A stretch of DNA of 64,000 nucleotides from Polynucleobacter sp. MWH-UH25E (GCF_018687095.1 NZ_CP061286.1:1550001-1614000); one strand, 5' to 3'; shown: positions 18,534-27,855, counted from the first letter of the stretch. Numbers and translations: made by a program. The notes: generated by a model from the sequence alone, not told the origin.

Positions 18534-21500
18534 CCTTATCTGAGTTATGTATACGCCGCCCCGTGATGACGGTGTTGCTCTCCATTGCAACCGTCATCGC
18601 CGGAACTGTCGCCTACCTCAAAATTCCGGTAGCAGCACTCCCAAGCTTTAACTCACCCATCATTTCAGTTAGCGCCTCTCTTCCTGGAGCATCGCCAGAG
18701 AATATGGCGGCATCAGTTGCGCTTCCACTGGAAAAAGAGTTTTCTACTATTGATGGCATCACCGTCATCAGCTCTACAAACTTCCTGGGTAGCACCAGCA
18801 TTACGCTGGAATTTAATAATGATCGCGATATTGATAAAGCTGCTGTAGATGTTCAGGCTGCGCTGTTGCGCGCTCAGAAGCGCCTGCCAATTGAAATGAC
18901 GATTCCACCGTCATACCGCAAAGTCAATCCAGCTGACACACCAGTTTTGGTAGTGCGCATGAGCTCTCCCTCAGTCAACTTATCAGACTTAAATGCCTAT
19001 GCAGAAAATCTGCTTTCTCCAAACATATCTACTATCAGTGGCGTTGCACAAGTTCTAGTCTATGGTGCAAAACGCTACGCGGTACGCGTTCGCATTCATC
19101 CGGACGCATTGGCGAATCGCAATCTCACGATGGACGATGTGGCTGTTGCCATCAATAAGGCCAACTCCAATAGTCCAGTAGGCGTTTTAGATGGCCCTCG
19201 TCAAGCCATCACTATTTACGCAAATCCCCAGCTAGTTAAACCAGAGGAATTTGCCAACCTTATTGTCAGCCAAAAAAATGGTTTGCCCATCTATCTTAAA
19301 GACGTAGCCGATGTTACGGAGAGTTATGAGGATGTCAAAACGCTAGCAACTGCAAATGGCGAGCGCTCTATTGCTATTGCCATTTTGCGCCAACCAAGCG
19401 CGAATACTGTTGAGGTTGTTAAGTCTGTCAAGGAATTACTTCCGCAGTTGCAAAAGCAAATGCCTGAGTCCATCAAGCTACAGCTTCTCAATGACCGATC
19501 GTTATCGATTATCGAGGCGATTCATGACGTTAACTACACGCTAGCTTTAACGGTCTTGCTGGTGGTTCTAGTTATATTCCTGTTCCTAAAACACATTTCT
19601 GCAACGGTAATCCCGTCGATTAGCTTGCCAATCTCTTTGATTGGCGCATTCTTCTTGCTGTATTTCTTGGGCTATAGCCTAGATAACATTTCTCTACTGG
19701 GTATTACGTTAGCAGTTGGCTTGGTAGTAGATGACGCGATTGTGGTCCTCGAGAACATCATGCGCTACGTCGAAGAAGGAATGGAGCCCTTAAAGGCCTC
19801 CCTCAAGGGCAGCAAAGAGGTTGGGTTCACGATTATTTCTATCTCAATTTCTCTAGTTGCGGTATTTATTCCCCTCTTTTTCATGGCTGGTCCTATCGGC
19901 CTTTTATTTAGAGAGTTCGCAGTTGTAGTGTCGCTATCGATTTTGGTATCAGCAATTGTTTCATTAACTGTTGTACCGATGCTTTGCAGCCGATTCCTAC
20001 CAAAGCCAGGCGAGCATCCCAAGGAATACGAAGTCAATAAGAAATTTGATCGTCTGTTTGATTGGATGCTAAAGACTTATATTCATTATTTAGATCTTGC
20101 ATTAGCGAACCGCAAAAAAGTTCTGTGGGGCGCAGCATCAACTTTTGTTATTACAGTGGTTCTGTTTATTAATAGTCCCAAAGGCTTCTTCCCCGAAGAA
20201 GATATTGGACAAATCCAGGCAACTACTGAAGCTTCAGAAGATATTTCTTTTAAGGCTATGCTTGCATTACAAGATCGTGCAGCAGAGCTGGTTAATACCG
20301 ATCCAAACGTTGCCAGCTCTATTTCCGTGGTTGGTGGCGGCGCTAGCTCTGGAACGAATACTGGACGCATCTTCATCATTCTGAAGGACAAGGCTGATCG
20401 CCAAAAGATGTCTAAGGTGATGGAAGGATTAAGAGCCAAATTTAAAGAGATTCCAGGATTGCAAGTGTATATGCGCCCCGTCCAAAATTTACAGCTGGGC
20501 GGAAAGAATAGTAAATCTCGCTATCAATTTATTTTGCAAAGCGTGGGTTTTGAAGGTGTTAATGAATGGGCAGACAAGCTCATGCAAAAAATGCGTGCTG
20601 ATCCGATGTTCAGGGACGTTACCAGCGACTCCCAGCTCAAAGGCTTGAACGTCAAGATTGATATCAATCGTGAAAAAGCTGCTAGCGCTGGTGTGTCAAT
20701 TGCAGATATTCGTACTGCCTTGTATACAGCCTATGGCGAGAAGCAGGTCTCAACCATCTATACACCCGTTAATACCTACTACGTAATTCTTGAAGCATCA
20801 GAGGATGATCGTCAATTTGAAACGGATCTGAATAAGATCTTTGTACGCGGCCGTGCTACTGATAAGCTAATCCCCCTATCAAGCCTAGCCACTTTTAATC
20901 GGACGATTGGACCAACAGCAGTTAACCATCAAGGCCAAATCCCTGCGGTAACACTTTCATTCAACTTGGCACCAGATGTCTTTTTGGGTGATGCCACTAA
21001 AAAAATTGAAGAATATACAAAGCAAATTGATCTGCCACCCTCTATTATCACGAGCTATGGCGGTGATGCCGCAGTATTTAAGAGCAATCAATCAGGTCAG
21101 TTAATTTTGATCTTTGCCGCTTTAGGTGTGATCTATATCTTGCTTGGCGTGCTGTATGAGAGTTATATCCATCCATTAACCATTTTGGCCGGCTTGCCAT
21201 CAGCAGCAATCGGTGCAATTGTTTCGCTAAGGCTTTTTGGATTTGAATTAACCATCGTCGCCTCAATTGGTATCTTGCTCTTGATTGGTATCGTCAAAAA
21301 GAATGCGATCTTGATGATTGACTTTGCGCTAGATGCACAGCGAAATCAAAATATGACCCCCGAGAAGGCTATTAGAGAGGCCTGTATTTTGCGTTTCAGA
21401 CCAATCATGATGACGACTTTTGCGGCATTAATGGGCGCCCTACCTATTGCATTAGGGATTGGCGCAGGAGCTGAATTACGACAGCCATTAGGCATTAGCG

Positions 21501-21628
21501 TTGCTGGCGGTTTGATTTTTTCTCAGTTCGTCACCTTGATCATCACTCCTGTTATTTATCTTTATCTTGATAAATATGCTGGTAATGGTCCAATGGATAT
21601 CCCCGCCTCCGTGCTTGAAGGAACTTAA
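18530..21628 (+). CDS. RND-family efflux pump inner-membrane subunit (HAE1/MdtB-C-like)
   Basis: Proton-driven exporter of drugs or other amphiphiles. The 1032-residue protein has the AcrB-family plan: one N-terminal membrane helix (RRPVMTVLLSIATVIAGTVAY), a large periplasmic porter loop (PLEKEFSTIDGI, QAALLRAQKRLP), helices 2-6 with the proton-relay motif GLVVDDAIVVLENI in TM4, a second periplasmic loop, and the C-terminal six helices with GIVKKNAILMIDFA and the ending LGISVAGGLIFSQFVTLIITPVIYL. The opening LSELCIRRPVMTVLLSIA and ALPSFNSPIISVSASLPGASPE resemble MdtB/MdtC-type pumps. Substrate not predictable. Stop overlaps the dnaQ start by one base (TAATG). Confidence 0.92.
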   Translation: MTLSELCIRRPVMTVLLSIATVIAGTVAYLKIPVAALPSFNSPIISVSASLPGASPENMAASVALPLEKEFSTIDGITVISSTNFLGSTSITLEFNNDRDIDKAAVDVQAALLRAQKRLPIEMTIPPSYRKVNPADTPVLVVRMSSPSVNLSDLNAYAENLLSPNISTISGVAQVLVYGAKRYAVRVRIHPDALANRNLTMDDVAVAINKANSNSPVGVLDGPRQAITIYANPQLVKPEEFANLIVSQKNGLPIYLKDVADVTESYEDVKTLATANGERSIAIAILRQPSANTVEVVKSVKELLPQLQKQMPESIKLQLLNDRSLSIIEAIHDVNYTLALTVLLVVLVIFLFLKHISATVIPSISLPISLIGAFFLLYFLGYSLDNISLLGITLAVGLVVDDAIVVLENIMRYVEEGMEPLKASLKGSKEVGFTIISISISLVAVFIPLFFMAGPIGLLFREFAVVVSLSILVSAIVSLTVVPMLCSRFLPKPGEHPKEYEVNKKFDRLFDWMLKTYIHYLDLALANRKKVLWGAASTFVITVVLFINSPKGFFPEEDIGQIQATTEASEDISFKAMLALQDRAAELVNTDPNVASSISVVGGGASSGTNTGRIFIILKDKADRQKMSKVMEGLRAKFKEIPGLQVYMRPVQNLQLGGKNSKSRYQFILQSVGFEGVNEWADKLMQKMRADPMFRDVTSDSQLKGLNVKIDINREKAASAGVSIADIRTALYTAYGEKQVSTIYTPVNTYYVILEASEDDRQFETDLNKIFVRGRATDKLIPLSSLATFNRTIGPTAVNHQGQIPAVTLSFNLAPDVFLGDATKKIEEYTKQIDLPPSIITSYGGDAAVFKSNQSGQLILIFAALGVIYILLGVLYESYIHPLTILAGLPSAAIGAIVSLRLFGFELTIVASIGILLLIGIVKKNAILMIDFALDAQRNQNMTPEKAIREACILRFRPIMMTTFAALMGALPIALGIGAGAELRQPLGISVAGGLIFSQFVTLIITPVIYLYLDKYAGNGPMDIPASVLEGT

Positions 21629-22344
21629 TGCGCCAAGTTATTTTAGATACTGAAACAACAGGGCTGAGTCACGCAACTGGTGATCGCATCATTGAAATCG
21701 GTTGCGTTGAGGTCATTGATCGCAGGCTTACCGATAGAACCTTCCATTACTACATCAATCCAGAGCGCGATATTGATGCCGGGGCTTTTGCTGTTCACGG
21801 ACTTTCAAGGGAATTCTTATCTGACAAGCCTTTATTTGCCAATATCGTCGAGGAGCTAATCGAGTTTGTGGATGGCGCTGAGATTGTTATTCATAATGCA
21901 GCCTTTGACTTGGGCTTCCTCGACAATGAATTCGCTCTCTTGAAACGCCCGCCATTTCGCGGACTTGCCTCAAAGATAACTGACACCTTGCTCGATGCTC
22001 GTCAGATGTTCCCAGGCAAAAGAAACTCTTTGGATGCCCTTTGCGATCGCTTCTCTATCAGCAATGAGCATCGCACCCTTCACGGAGCGCTATTAGATGC
22101 TCAGCTATTGGCGGAAGTGTATATCGCCATGACAAGAGGTCAAGAAGATCTCTCTATTGATCTGATTGACTACACCGTTAACGATGAAGAAACAGAATCT
22201 ACATCCAAGACCTTGCCAACTCAACTCAAAATCATCGCAGCAAGTGTAGATGAGATTGAACAGCACGAAAAGATTCTGGGTGAAATTGCTAAATCAAGCA
22301 AAAAGGACCCCGTATGGAGTCCCTTAAAAGCAGCGCAAAACTAA
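21628..22344 (+). CDS. dnaQ: DNA polymerase III epsilon subunit (proofreading 3'-5' exonuclease)
   Basis: Proofreading exonuclease of the replicative polymerase core. The 238-residue protein begins MRQVILDTETTGL, with the ExoI DxE pair Asp7/Glu9; ExoII lies in VIHNAAFDLGFLDNEF and ExoIII epsilon in LHGALLDAQLLAEVY with the catalytic His and Asp. The C-terminal tail (about 185-238) is the flexible part that binds the alpha subunit in the family. Length is close to E. coli epsilon (243). Its ATG overlaps the RND pump stop (TAATG), so its translation is coupled to an efflux pump, an odd partner. Convergent with the dmlA-like gene, 6 bases apart. Confidence 0.95.
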   Translation: MRQVILDTETTGLSHATGDRIIEIGCVEVIDRRLTDRTFHYYINPERDIDAGAFAVHGLSREFLSDKPLFANIVEELIEFVDGAEIVIHNAAFDLGFLDNEFALLKRPPFRGLASKITDTLLDARQMFPGKRNSLDALCDRFSISNEHRTLHGALLDAQLLAEVYIAMTRGQEDLSIDLIDYTVNDEETESTSKTLPTQLKIIAASVDEIEQHEKILGEIAKSSKKDPVWSPLKAAQN

Positions 22345-22350
22345 TAAGCC

Positions 22351-23442
22351 TTAGACTGCAGCAGCGATAGCCTTACCAAGATCATCTGTTTTAGCTGCAC
22401 CACCAAGATCAGGCGTCAAAGGAGTATGCGCAGGTCCAGCAGCTAAGACTTTTTCAATTGCGGAAAAAATCGCGTTACCAGCTTCAGGGTAACCCAAGTG
22501 ATCCAGCATCATCGCCCCACTCCAAATTTGACCAATCGGATTAGCAATCATTTTGCCGAAAATATCCGGCGCTGATCCATGAACTGGCTCAAAGAGTGAT
22601 GGGAATTTACCTTCAGGATTAATACTTCCCGATGGAGCCACAGCGATAGTACCTGTACATGCAGGTCCCAAGTCTGAAAGGATGTCGCCAAATAGATTGC
22701 TTGCAACAACCACATCAAAACGATCTGGATTCATAACGAAATGAGCTGCCAAGATATCAATGTGGTATTTATCCGTTCTGACATCACCAAATTTCTTGGA
22801 CATGGCTTCCACACGCTCATCCCAATAAGGCATCGTAATTGCAATACCGTTAGACTTTGTGGCCGATGTTAGATGTTTCTTTGGGCGGCTCTGGGCAAGA
22901 TCAAAAGCAAACTGCAAAATGCGATCTACGCCTTGTCTTGTAAATATCGATTCTTGAATTACGAATTCACGATCAGTGTCCGGGAACATTTTTCCACCAA
23001 CACTGGAATATTCACCTTCAGTGTTTTCGCGCACAACGAAGAAATCAATGTCACCTGGCTTGCGATTTGCTAATGGGCAAGGAACACCTGGTAATAAGCG
23101 TACTGGACGCAAATTGACGTATTGATCAAATCCGCGTCGGAATTGAATTAAGCTACCCCACAATGAAACGTGATCGGGCAAGATATTTGGCATACCAACA
23201 GCGCCAAAGAAAATCGCATCGTACTTCATTAAAGTATCAAACCAATCATCTGGCATCATTTTGCCGTGCTTGAGATAGTAATCACAGCTCGCAAAATCAA
23301 AATGATCGAACTGCATACCAATGCCAAACTTGCGGTTAGCCGCCTCTAAAGCGCGAACGCCCTCTGGCATCACTTCTTTACCAATGCCGTCACCTGGAAT
23401 AACGGCAATCTTAGGATTTTTGAATATTTTTTTTGTATTCAT
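22351..23442 (-). CDS. dmlA: tartrate/D-malate dehydrogenase family protein (DmlA/TtuC type)
   Basis: NAD-dependent beta-decarboxylating dehydrogenase of the isocitrate/isopropylmalate dehydrogenase superfamily. The 363 residues include IAVIPGDGIGKEVMPEG, the long ASCDYYLKHGKMMPDDW insert, SLIQFRRGFDQYVNLRPVRLLPG, VVRENTEGEYSSVGG, the metal-binding DILAAHFVMNPDRFDVVVASNLFGDILSDLG, and EPVHGSAPDI. The sequence tracks the E. coli D-malate dehydrogenase DmlA/tartrate dehydrogenase group closely and differs from LeuB in the substrate region, so it likely decarboxylates D-malate or tartrate. The exact substrate is inferred. Lies alone on the minus strand, with SprT-like gene upstream; a Bug-type solute-binding gene lies 2 kb away. 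Confidence 0.85.
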   Translation of the reverse strand: MNTKKIFKNPKIAVIPGDGIGKEVMPEGVRALEAANRKFGIGMQFDHFDFASCDYYLKHGKMMPDDWFDTLMKYDAIFFGAVGMPNILPDHVSLWGSLIQFRRGFDQYVNLRPVRLLPGVPCPLANRKPGDIDFFVVRENTEGEYSSVGGKMFPDTDREFVIQESIFTRQGVDRILQFAFDLAQSRPKKHLTSATKSNGIAITMPYWDERVEAMSKKFGDVRTDKYHIDILAAHFVMNPDRFDVVVASNLFGDILSDLGPACTGTIAVAPSGSINPEGKFPSLFEPVHGSAPDIFGKMIANPIGQIWSGAMMLDHLGYPEAGNAIFSAIEKVLAAGPAHTPLTPDLGGAAKTDDLGKAIAAAV

Positions 23443-23503
23443 AGGTATGTAGTCTCAAATAGTGGTTTTTGTAGATTGAAGGCTTTATTTTAACTTTTTA
23501 AAA

Positions 23504-24166
23504 CTAGCTAATTGCGCGGCGGATCTCGTCAGGGGGTGCTTTTGCGCCCTTACCAAGGCTCTCTGAATCATATTCTGTGGTGTTTTCAATGGTTTCAGGA
23601 ATATCTTCTTGCATGCGGATATTGTCCTTTGGGCAAATTGGGGCGCCATAACTGGCCCACTTTTTTAGTAGAGTCACTTCATAACCACATTGCCCACACT
23701 TAGCCTTACTTCTACTCGCATTGCTAGGTCTAGGCGGTGGAAACACAATTGCATGATGGGGATAGGGTCCGAGTTCCTGACTAATCATCATTAACTTTAC
23801 AGTGAGCTCTTCTGTAGCATGCGCCATCCGAGCTGGCCCTTCCAAGCCAACAGTTTGAGCTATTCCCTTGAAATCCTCTCCATGACCACTAAAGCAATCA
23901 TCTACTGCATGGCATAACTCATGCACCAAAGTGTCTAGCAACTGAATCGGGTCATCGAGCTTTGGTGAGATAAATATCTCATTCACACCGCCACCAGATC
24001 GCTCACGAGGCCAACACTGACCCAAGGTTGTCCTTGGACTGCTTGACGCTGGGAACCCACATGAGACTCTTACGGGAGGAATGGCATAGCCCGCTTTTGA
24101 AAATATGGGTTCTAGGTGCTTAACGGCATCTTCTAGCCAAGCTTCGCGTACAGAATGTTGCTTCAT
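23504..24166 (-). CDS. SprT-like zinc-dependent protein with C-terminal zinc ribbon
   Basis: A 220-residue protein with the SprT-like metalloprotease signature LVHELCHAVDDCFSGHGEDFKGIA around residues 82-105: HELCH supplies two zinc ligands and the catalytic Glu, and the later His in SGHGEDF is the third ligand. A four-Cys zinc ribbon follows at about 158-180 (CGQCGYEVTLLKKWASYGAPICPKD, three Cys visible plus flanking residues). The acidic C-terminal tail is not conserved. The cellular substrate in bacteria is unknown; the eukaryotic relative Spartan cleaves DNA-protein crosslinks. Divergent from the amidase gene by 83 bases. Confidence 0.8.
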   Translation of the reverse strand: MKQHSVREAWLEDAVKHLEPIFSKAGYAIPPVRVSCGFPASSSPRTTLGQCWPRERSGGGVNEIFISPKLDDPIQLLDTLVHELCHAVDDCFSGHGEDFKGIAQTVGLEGPARMAHATEELTVKLMMISQELGPYPHHAIVFPPPRPSNASRSKAKCGQCGYEVTLLKKWASYGAPICPKDNIRMQEDIPETIENTTEYDSESLGKGAKAPPDEIRRAIS

Positions 24167-24249
24167 TTATATAGAGAATAAATTGGTAAATATTAGAGAG
24201 AAAACAGCCGGAAATTGCGATCATACGCTACCAAAAGTAGAATACCTGA

Positions 24250-25560
24250 ATGAAAGATCTTGAAAGCCTGAGCGCATCCCAGGCCGCTAAAAAACTAGCT
24301 AAACGGGAGATTAGAGCAACTGACTTGCTACTGGCCTGCTTAGATCGCATTGGGCAGCGTGAAAGCGTTCTAAAGGCATGGGTCAGCCTAGGAAAGGAAA
24401 ACGCCCTAGCCAAAGCCAAAACCCTGGATAAAGGCGCTATTAAGGGACTATTGCATGGCCTTCCAATTGGCGTAAAAGACCTCTTTGATACCCATGATTT
24501 ACCCACCAGTTATGGATCATCCATCTATGCCAATAATTACCCCAGCACCGATGCCGTTTCCGTAGCGCTGATGCGCCAATCCGGTGGCATCATTCTCGGA
24601 AAAACGGTTACTACCGAGTTTGCCTCCTTCAAAAGCGGTCCAACATCAAATCCTCACCATTCTCACCATACGCCTGGCGGTTCTTCAAGCGGATCTGCAG
24701 CTGCAGTGGCGGATTTTATGATTCCACTTGCCACCGGCAGTCAAACTGCGGGCTCTATTATTCGACCAGCTTCATTTTGCGGGGTTGTTGGATATAAGCC
24801 TAGCTTTGGAAAAATCAGCACAGCTGGCGTTAAGAGTCTTGCCCCATCATTAGACACACTAGGTTGTTTTGGTCGCACTGTAGAAGATGTAGCACTAGGT
24901 GTCGCTGCAATGAGCGGCGATCATGAACTGGCAAAGGTGGCTGATCTTCACAATAAAGCTCGTATCGCAATTTGCAAAACTCCTGAGTGGCTATATACAA
25001 GCCCAGAAACACGTGGCGCACTTGCCCTTGCTCGCTTTAGTGCTGAGTCATTTGCCAAAGGAAATGTAAATGATATTGAGCTACCTAACGAACTTAAACA
25101 ACTGACTCAAACACAAATACGCATCATGCTAAGTGAGATGTCGCGCAGCCTTGCTTTTGAGCGCATGCAGTTCCCTAAAAAACTCAGCACGATGATTACA
25201 TCGCAAATTGATCAGGGCGCCTCCATTGAATTTAGCCAATATAAGCGCGACTTAGATCAAACTCAGATGGCCAGAAAAGCCATGCAGAATCTGTTTAATG
25301 AAGACATTGATTTAATCATTGCGCCCAGCGCCATTGGAGAAGCGCCATTAATTAAAGAGGGCACTGGCGACCCTCTGTTCTGCCGAACCTGGACATTATT
25401 GGGCCTGCCCTGCATTAATCTCAATATCTCAACTGGACCCAATGGACTTCCAATTGGAGTACAACTCATTGCCGCTTACGGCCAAGATCAATTTCTATTG
25501 AGTGCTGCAAAAACGTTTGCGCTTGCATTACCTGATCCCGTTTTGCGAGATCAGGCATAA
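24250..25560 (+). CDS. amidase (amidase-signature family)
   Basis: Ser-cisSer-Lys amidohydrolase of 436 residues. The catalytic Lys is in LPIGVKDLFDTHDLPT (about residue 76), and the glycine/serine-rich signature TPGGSSSGSAAAVADFMIPLATGSQTAGSIIRPASFCGVVGYKP supplies the cis-Ser and nucleophile Ser (about 143-185). The C-terminal part has TLLGLPCINLNISTGPNGLPIGVQLI, also typical. It is shorter than GatA and no gatB/gatC are near, so it is probably a catabolic or side-chain amidase rather than the tRNA amidotransferase subunit. Substrate unknown. Convergent with the downstream Bug gene; an imperfect hairpin (CCTGATC / GATCAGG, 25531-25555) lies over its last codons. Confidence 0.85.
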   Translation: MKDLESLSASQAAKKLAKREIRATDLLLACLDRIGQRESVLKAWVSLGKENALAKAKTLDKGAIKGLLHGLPIGVKDLFDTHDLPTSYGSSIYANNYPSTDAVSVALMRQSGGIILGKTVTTEFASFKSGPTSNPHHSHHTPGGSSSGSAAAVADFMIPLATGSQTAGSIIRPASFCGVVGYKPSFGKISTAGVKSLAPSLDTLGCFGRTVEDVALGVAAMSGDHELAKVADLHNKARIAICKTPEWLYTSPETRGALALARFSAESFAKGNVNDIELPNELKQLTQTQIRIMLSEMSRSLAFERMQFPKKLSTMITSQIDQGASIEFSQYKRDLDQTQMARKAMQNLFNEDIDLIIAPSAIGEAPLIKEGTGDPLFCRTWTLLGLPCINLNISTGPNGLPIGVQLIAAYGQDQFLLSAAKTFALALPDPVLRDQA

Positions 25561-25568
25561 CAGGTTCT

Positions 25569-26543
25569 TTAATCTAAAGTAATGTTTGCAGATTTAATTA
25601 CCTTATTCCAGTAAGGTAATTCTTTTTTGACAAGCGCTTCGGTAGCGGTAGGACTTTGATAGCGCAACTCAACACCTGCCGCATCCGCACGCTCCTTTAC
25701 CTCTGGCAAAGCAAGACTCTTTTTAACTGAGTCTGTCAACTTAGCAACAACAGGTGCTGGAGTGCCTGCGGGTGCGAATAGCCCAACCCACGATTCCAGC
25801 TGAAAAGATGGGAGACCCGCTTCAGCAGTGGTAGGAACATTGGGCATACCAGGATGACGATTTTTACCAGTCACAGCTAAGCCTTTTAACTTACCGCTTT
25901 GAATATGTTGCATTAATGAGGGCGGGGTTGAGATAAAGACCTGCACTTGCCCAGCCAATACATCCTGAATAGCAGGACCAGACCCCTTGTATGGAACGTG
26001 GATCATATCCACACCTGTAATCTGCTTAAACATTTCTGTACCGATGTGCGATACCGAGCCATTTCCCTGAGAAGCATAATTTAATTTACCTGGGTTGGCT
26101 TTTGCATAGGCAATAAATTCTTTGAGATTGTTCACCGGAACAGATGGATGGACCGCAATCACATTCGTCGATACAGTCAGCAATGCGATTGGGGAGTAAT
26201 CCTTAATTGGATCCCATGGCAATTTATCCATTAATGCAGGATTACCAACGTGATAACCAGAATAAGAAATCAATAATGTGTATCCATCGGGTTTTGCTTT
26301 AGCTACATATTGATAGGCCGTGTTACCGCTAGCCCCAGGCTTGTTGTCAACCACGACTGGCTGACCAATTACTCGAGTTAGCGGCTCACTCAATAAACGC
26401 GCTGAAGTGTCAACAAGTCCGCCAGGAGGATTTGGAACAACTAGAACAATTGGTCGATCAGGATAAGACTGGGCAAAAGCAATATTCATGATTGCCATCA
26501 GACCTAAGATTAAGGACTTTGCAGTTACAGAAAATGTTCTCAT
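25569..26543 (-). CDS. Bug/TctC-family tripartite tricarboxylate transporter substrate-binding protein
   Basis: Periplasmic solute-binding protein of 324 residues with a Sec signal peptide (MRTFSVTAKSLILGLMAIMNIAFAQ). The mature part opens with the family motif YPDRPIVLVVPNPPGGLVDTSARLL, and continues with PGASGNTAYQYVAKAKPDGYTLL, HVPYKGSGPAIQDVLAGQVQVF and a C-terminal LESWVGLFAPAGTP. Bug proteins bind carboxylates and other small anions and are hugely expanded in Burkholderiales, often without linked TctA/TctB membrane genes, as here. Ligand unknown. It lies 41 bases after the Old Yellow Enzyme gene and may share its transcript. Confidence 0.9.
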   Translation of the reverse strand: MRTFSVTAKSLILGLMAIMNIAFAQSYPDRPIVLVVPNPPGGLVDTSARLLSEPLTRVIGQPVVVDNKPGASGNTAYQYVAKAKPDGYTLLISYSGYHVGNPALMDKLPWDPIKDYSPIALLTVSTNVIAVHPSVPVNNLKEFIAYAKANPGKLNYASQGNGSVSHIGTEMFKQITGVDMIHVPYKGSGPAIQDVLAGQVQVFISTPPSLMQHIQSGKLKGLAVTGKNRHPGMPNVPTTAEAGLPSFQLESWVGLFAPAGTPAPVVAKLTDSVKKSLALPEVKERADAAGVELRYQSPTATEALVKKELPYWNKVIKSANITLD

Positions 26544-26584
26544 TTAATCTCCACAGAAATTCATTTAATTGCTTATTGAGTTAC

Positions 26585-27706
26585 TTAGCGTTGTCCTACT
26601 TTCACATCACCAAAAATAGCTTGCGCCTCACGAGGCAAGCAACGCCAGTAACGTTCATTCGCTTTTACTGTAGCACCGAGAGCAGCAGCAGCCTCCCAAC
26701 CCCAACGTGGCTTATATAAAAATGCGCGAGCTAGAGCGATTAAATCGGCATCACCAGCTTGCAAAATAGCTTCGGCTTGTTGTGGCTCAGTAATTAGACC
26801 GACTGTCATGGTTGGCAAACCAGAATGGTCTTTGACAATCTTAGCAAACGGCACTTGGTAATTTGGGCCTATTACAATTTTTTGTTTGGGTGAAATACCG
26901 CCGGAGGAAATATGCACAAAATCGCATCCCAATGGTTTGAGACGTTTAGCAAACTCAGCGGTTTCTTCAGGAGTCCAACCTCCTTCGATCCAATCACTTG
27001 CCGAAATACGGATACCTAGTACGCCGTCATACGCCTTACGCACCGCACTAAATAACTCCAATGGAAAGCGAATACGGTTTTCAAAAGAACCGCCATAAGC
27101 ATCGGTACGTTGATTGGCAATCGGCGATAAAAATTGATGTAACAAATATCCATGTGCACCATGCAATTCAATTCCATCTATACCAATTCGTTCAGCGCGT
27201 TGGGCTGCCTTAACAAAAGCATCAATCAGTGCGCTAAGTTCCTCAGTTGATAGTTCGTGCGGCACGCGCTCGCCATCTAATTGGGGAATAGCTGATGGCG
27301 CCAAAGTTTCCCAACCACCTTGATCAACCGCCAGAAGTTGTCCGCCATCCCATGGAGTTGCGCTGGATGCTTTGCGTCCGGCATGAGCCAATTGAATAAA
27401 TACTGGTGTAGCCGGTGCAAGGTTTCTGGCCCGGTTTAACTTATCCTTTAATGCGGCCTCAGTTCTGTCATCCCATAAGCCCAAACATGCGGGTGTAATG
27501 CGCCCCTCTGGAGTTACTCCAGTAGCCTCAATAATGAACAGCCCTGCTCCGCTATTGAGCAAACTTCCCCAATGCATCAGGTGCCAGTCAGTGGCTTCGC
27601 CATTTAATGCTGAGTATTGGCACATCGGCGCCACCACAATGCGATTAGCAAGGGTAAGTGGGCCACGTGGTGAACCAAGGGTGTAATTGGAGAAAAGAAG
27701 GCTCAT
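26585..27706 (-). CDS. NADH:flavin oxidoreductase, Old Yellow Enzyme family (YqjM/NamA-like)
   Basis: FMN-dependent ene-reductase, 373 residues, TIM barrel. Features of the YqjM subgroup are NRIVVAPMCQYSALNG with the FMN-modulating Cys (about residue 28), FIQLAHAGRKAS, the proton-donor/substrate-binding HGAHGYLLHQFLSP, NQRTDAYGGSFENRIRFPLEL, and phosphate-binding VGLI and LIALARAFLYKPRW near the end. Such enzymes reduce activated C=C bonds of enones or nitro compounds; the physiological substrate is unknown. It is divergent from mmsA (149 bases), and a Bug binding protein follows, so a small catabolic unit is possible. Confidence 0.88.
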   Translation of the reverse strand: MSLLFSNYTLGSPRGPLTLANRIVVAPMCQYSALNGEATDWHLMHWGSLLNSGAGLFIIEATGVTPEGRITPACLGLWDDRTEAALKDKLNRARNLAPATPVFIQLAHAGRKASSATPWDGGQLLAVDQGGWETLAPSAIPQLDGERVPHELSTEELSALIDAFVKAAQRAERIGIDGIELHGAHGYLLHQFLSPIANQRTDAYGGSFENRIRFPLELFSAVRKAYDGVLGIRISASDWIEGGWTPEETAEFAKRLKPLGCDFVHISSGGISPKQKIVIGPNYQVPFAKIVKDHSGLPTMTVGLITEPQQAEAILQAGDADLIALARAFLYKPRWGWEAAAALGATVKANERYWRCLPREAQAIFGDVKVGQR

Positions 27707-27801
27707 GGCTAGGAAATAGTCTAAATATGGGGTGAAAATACGAAATTTATCGTTAAGCGTTAAAATAACAAAAGAAGAATAAACGAGACAGAGAAGTCCT
27801 G

Positions 27802-27816
27802 CAGACCCTTGGTCTG
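27802..27816 (+). other. short hairpin in the mmsA 5' region
   Basis: A perfect 6-bp stem CAGACC / GGTCTG with 3-base loop lies 40 bases upstream of the mmsA ATG on the plus strand, with a T5 run six bases further on. It could be a weak attenuator or an operator half-site pair. Only the pairing is observed. Confidence 0.3.
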
Positions 27817-27855
27817 AATGGCTTTTTACCCAAAAAACCTAATTAAATACTAAAA

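Noticed and set aside
22351..23442. 3-isopropylmalate dehydrogenase (LeuB) for this gene
   Set aside because: The long ASCDYYLKHGKMMPDDW segment and RRGFDQYVNLRPV track D-malate/tartrate dehydrogenases, and no leuCD genes are adjacent.
25531..25555. Hairpin over the amidase stop region as a terminator
   Set aside because: A 7-bp arm pair (CCTGATC/GATCAGG) exists but no U run follows on either strand; mentioned only in the amidase entry.
24250..25560. GatA subunit of the tRNA amidotransferase
   Set aside because: Shorter than GatA, with no gatC or gatB neighbour.
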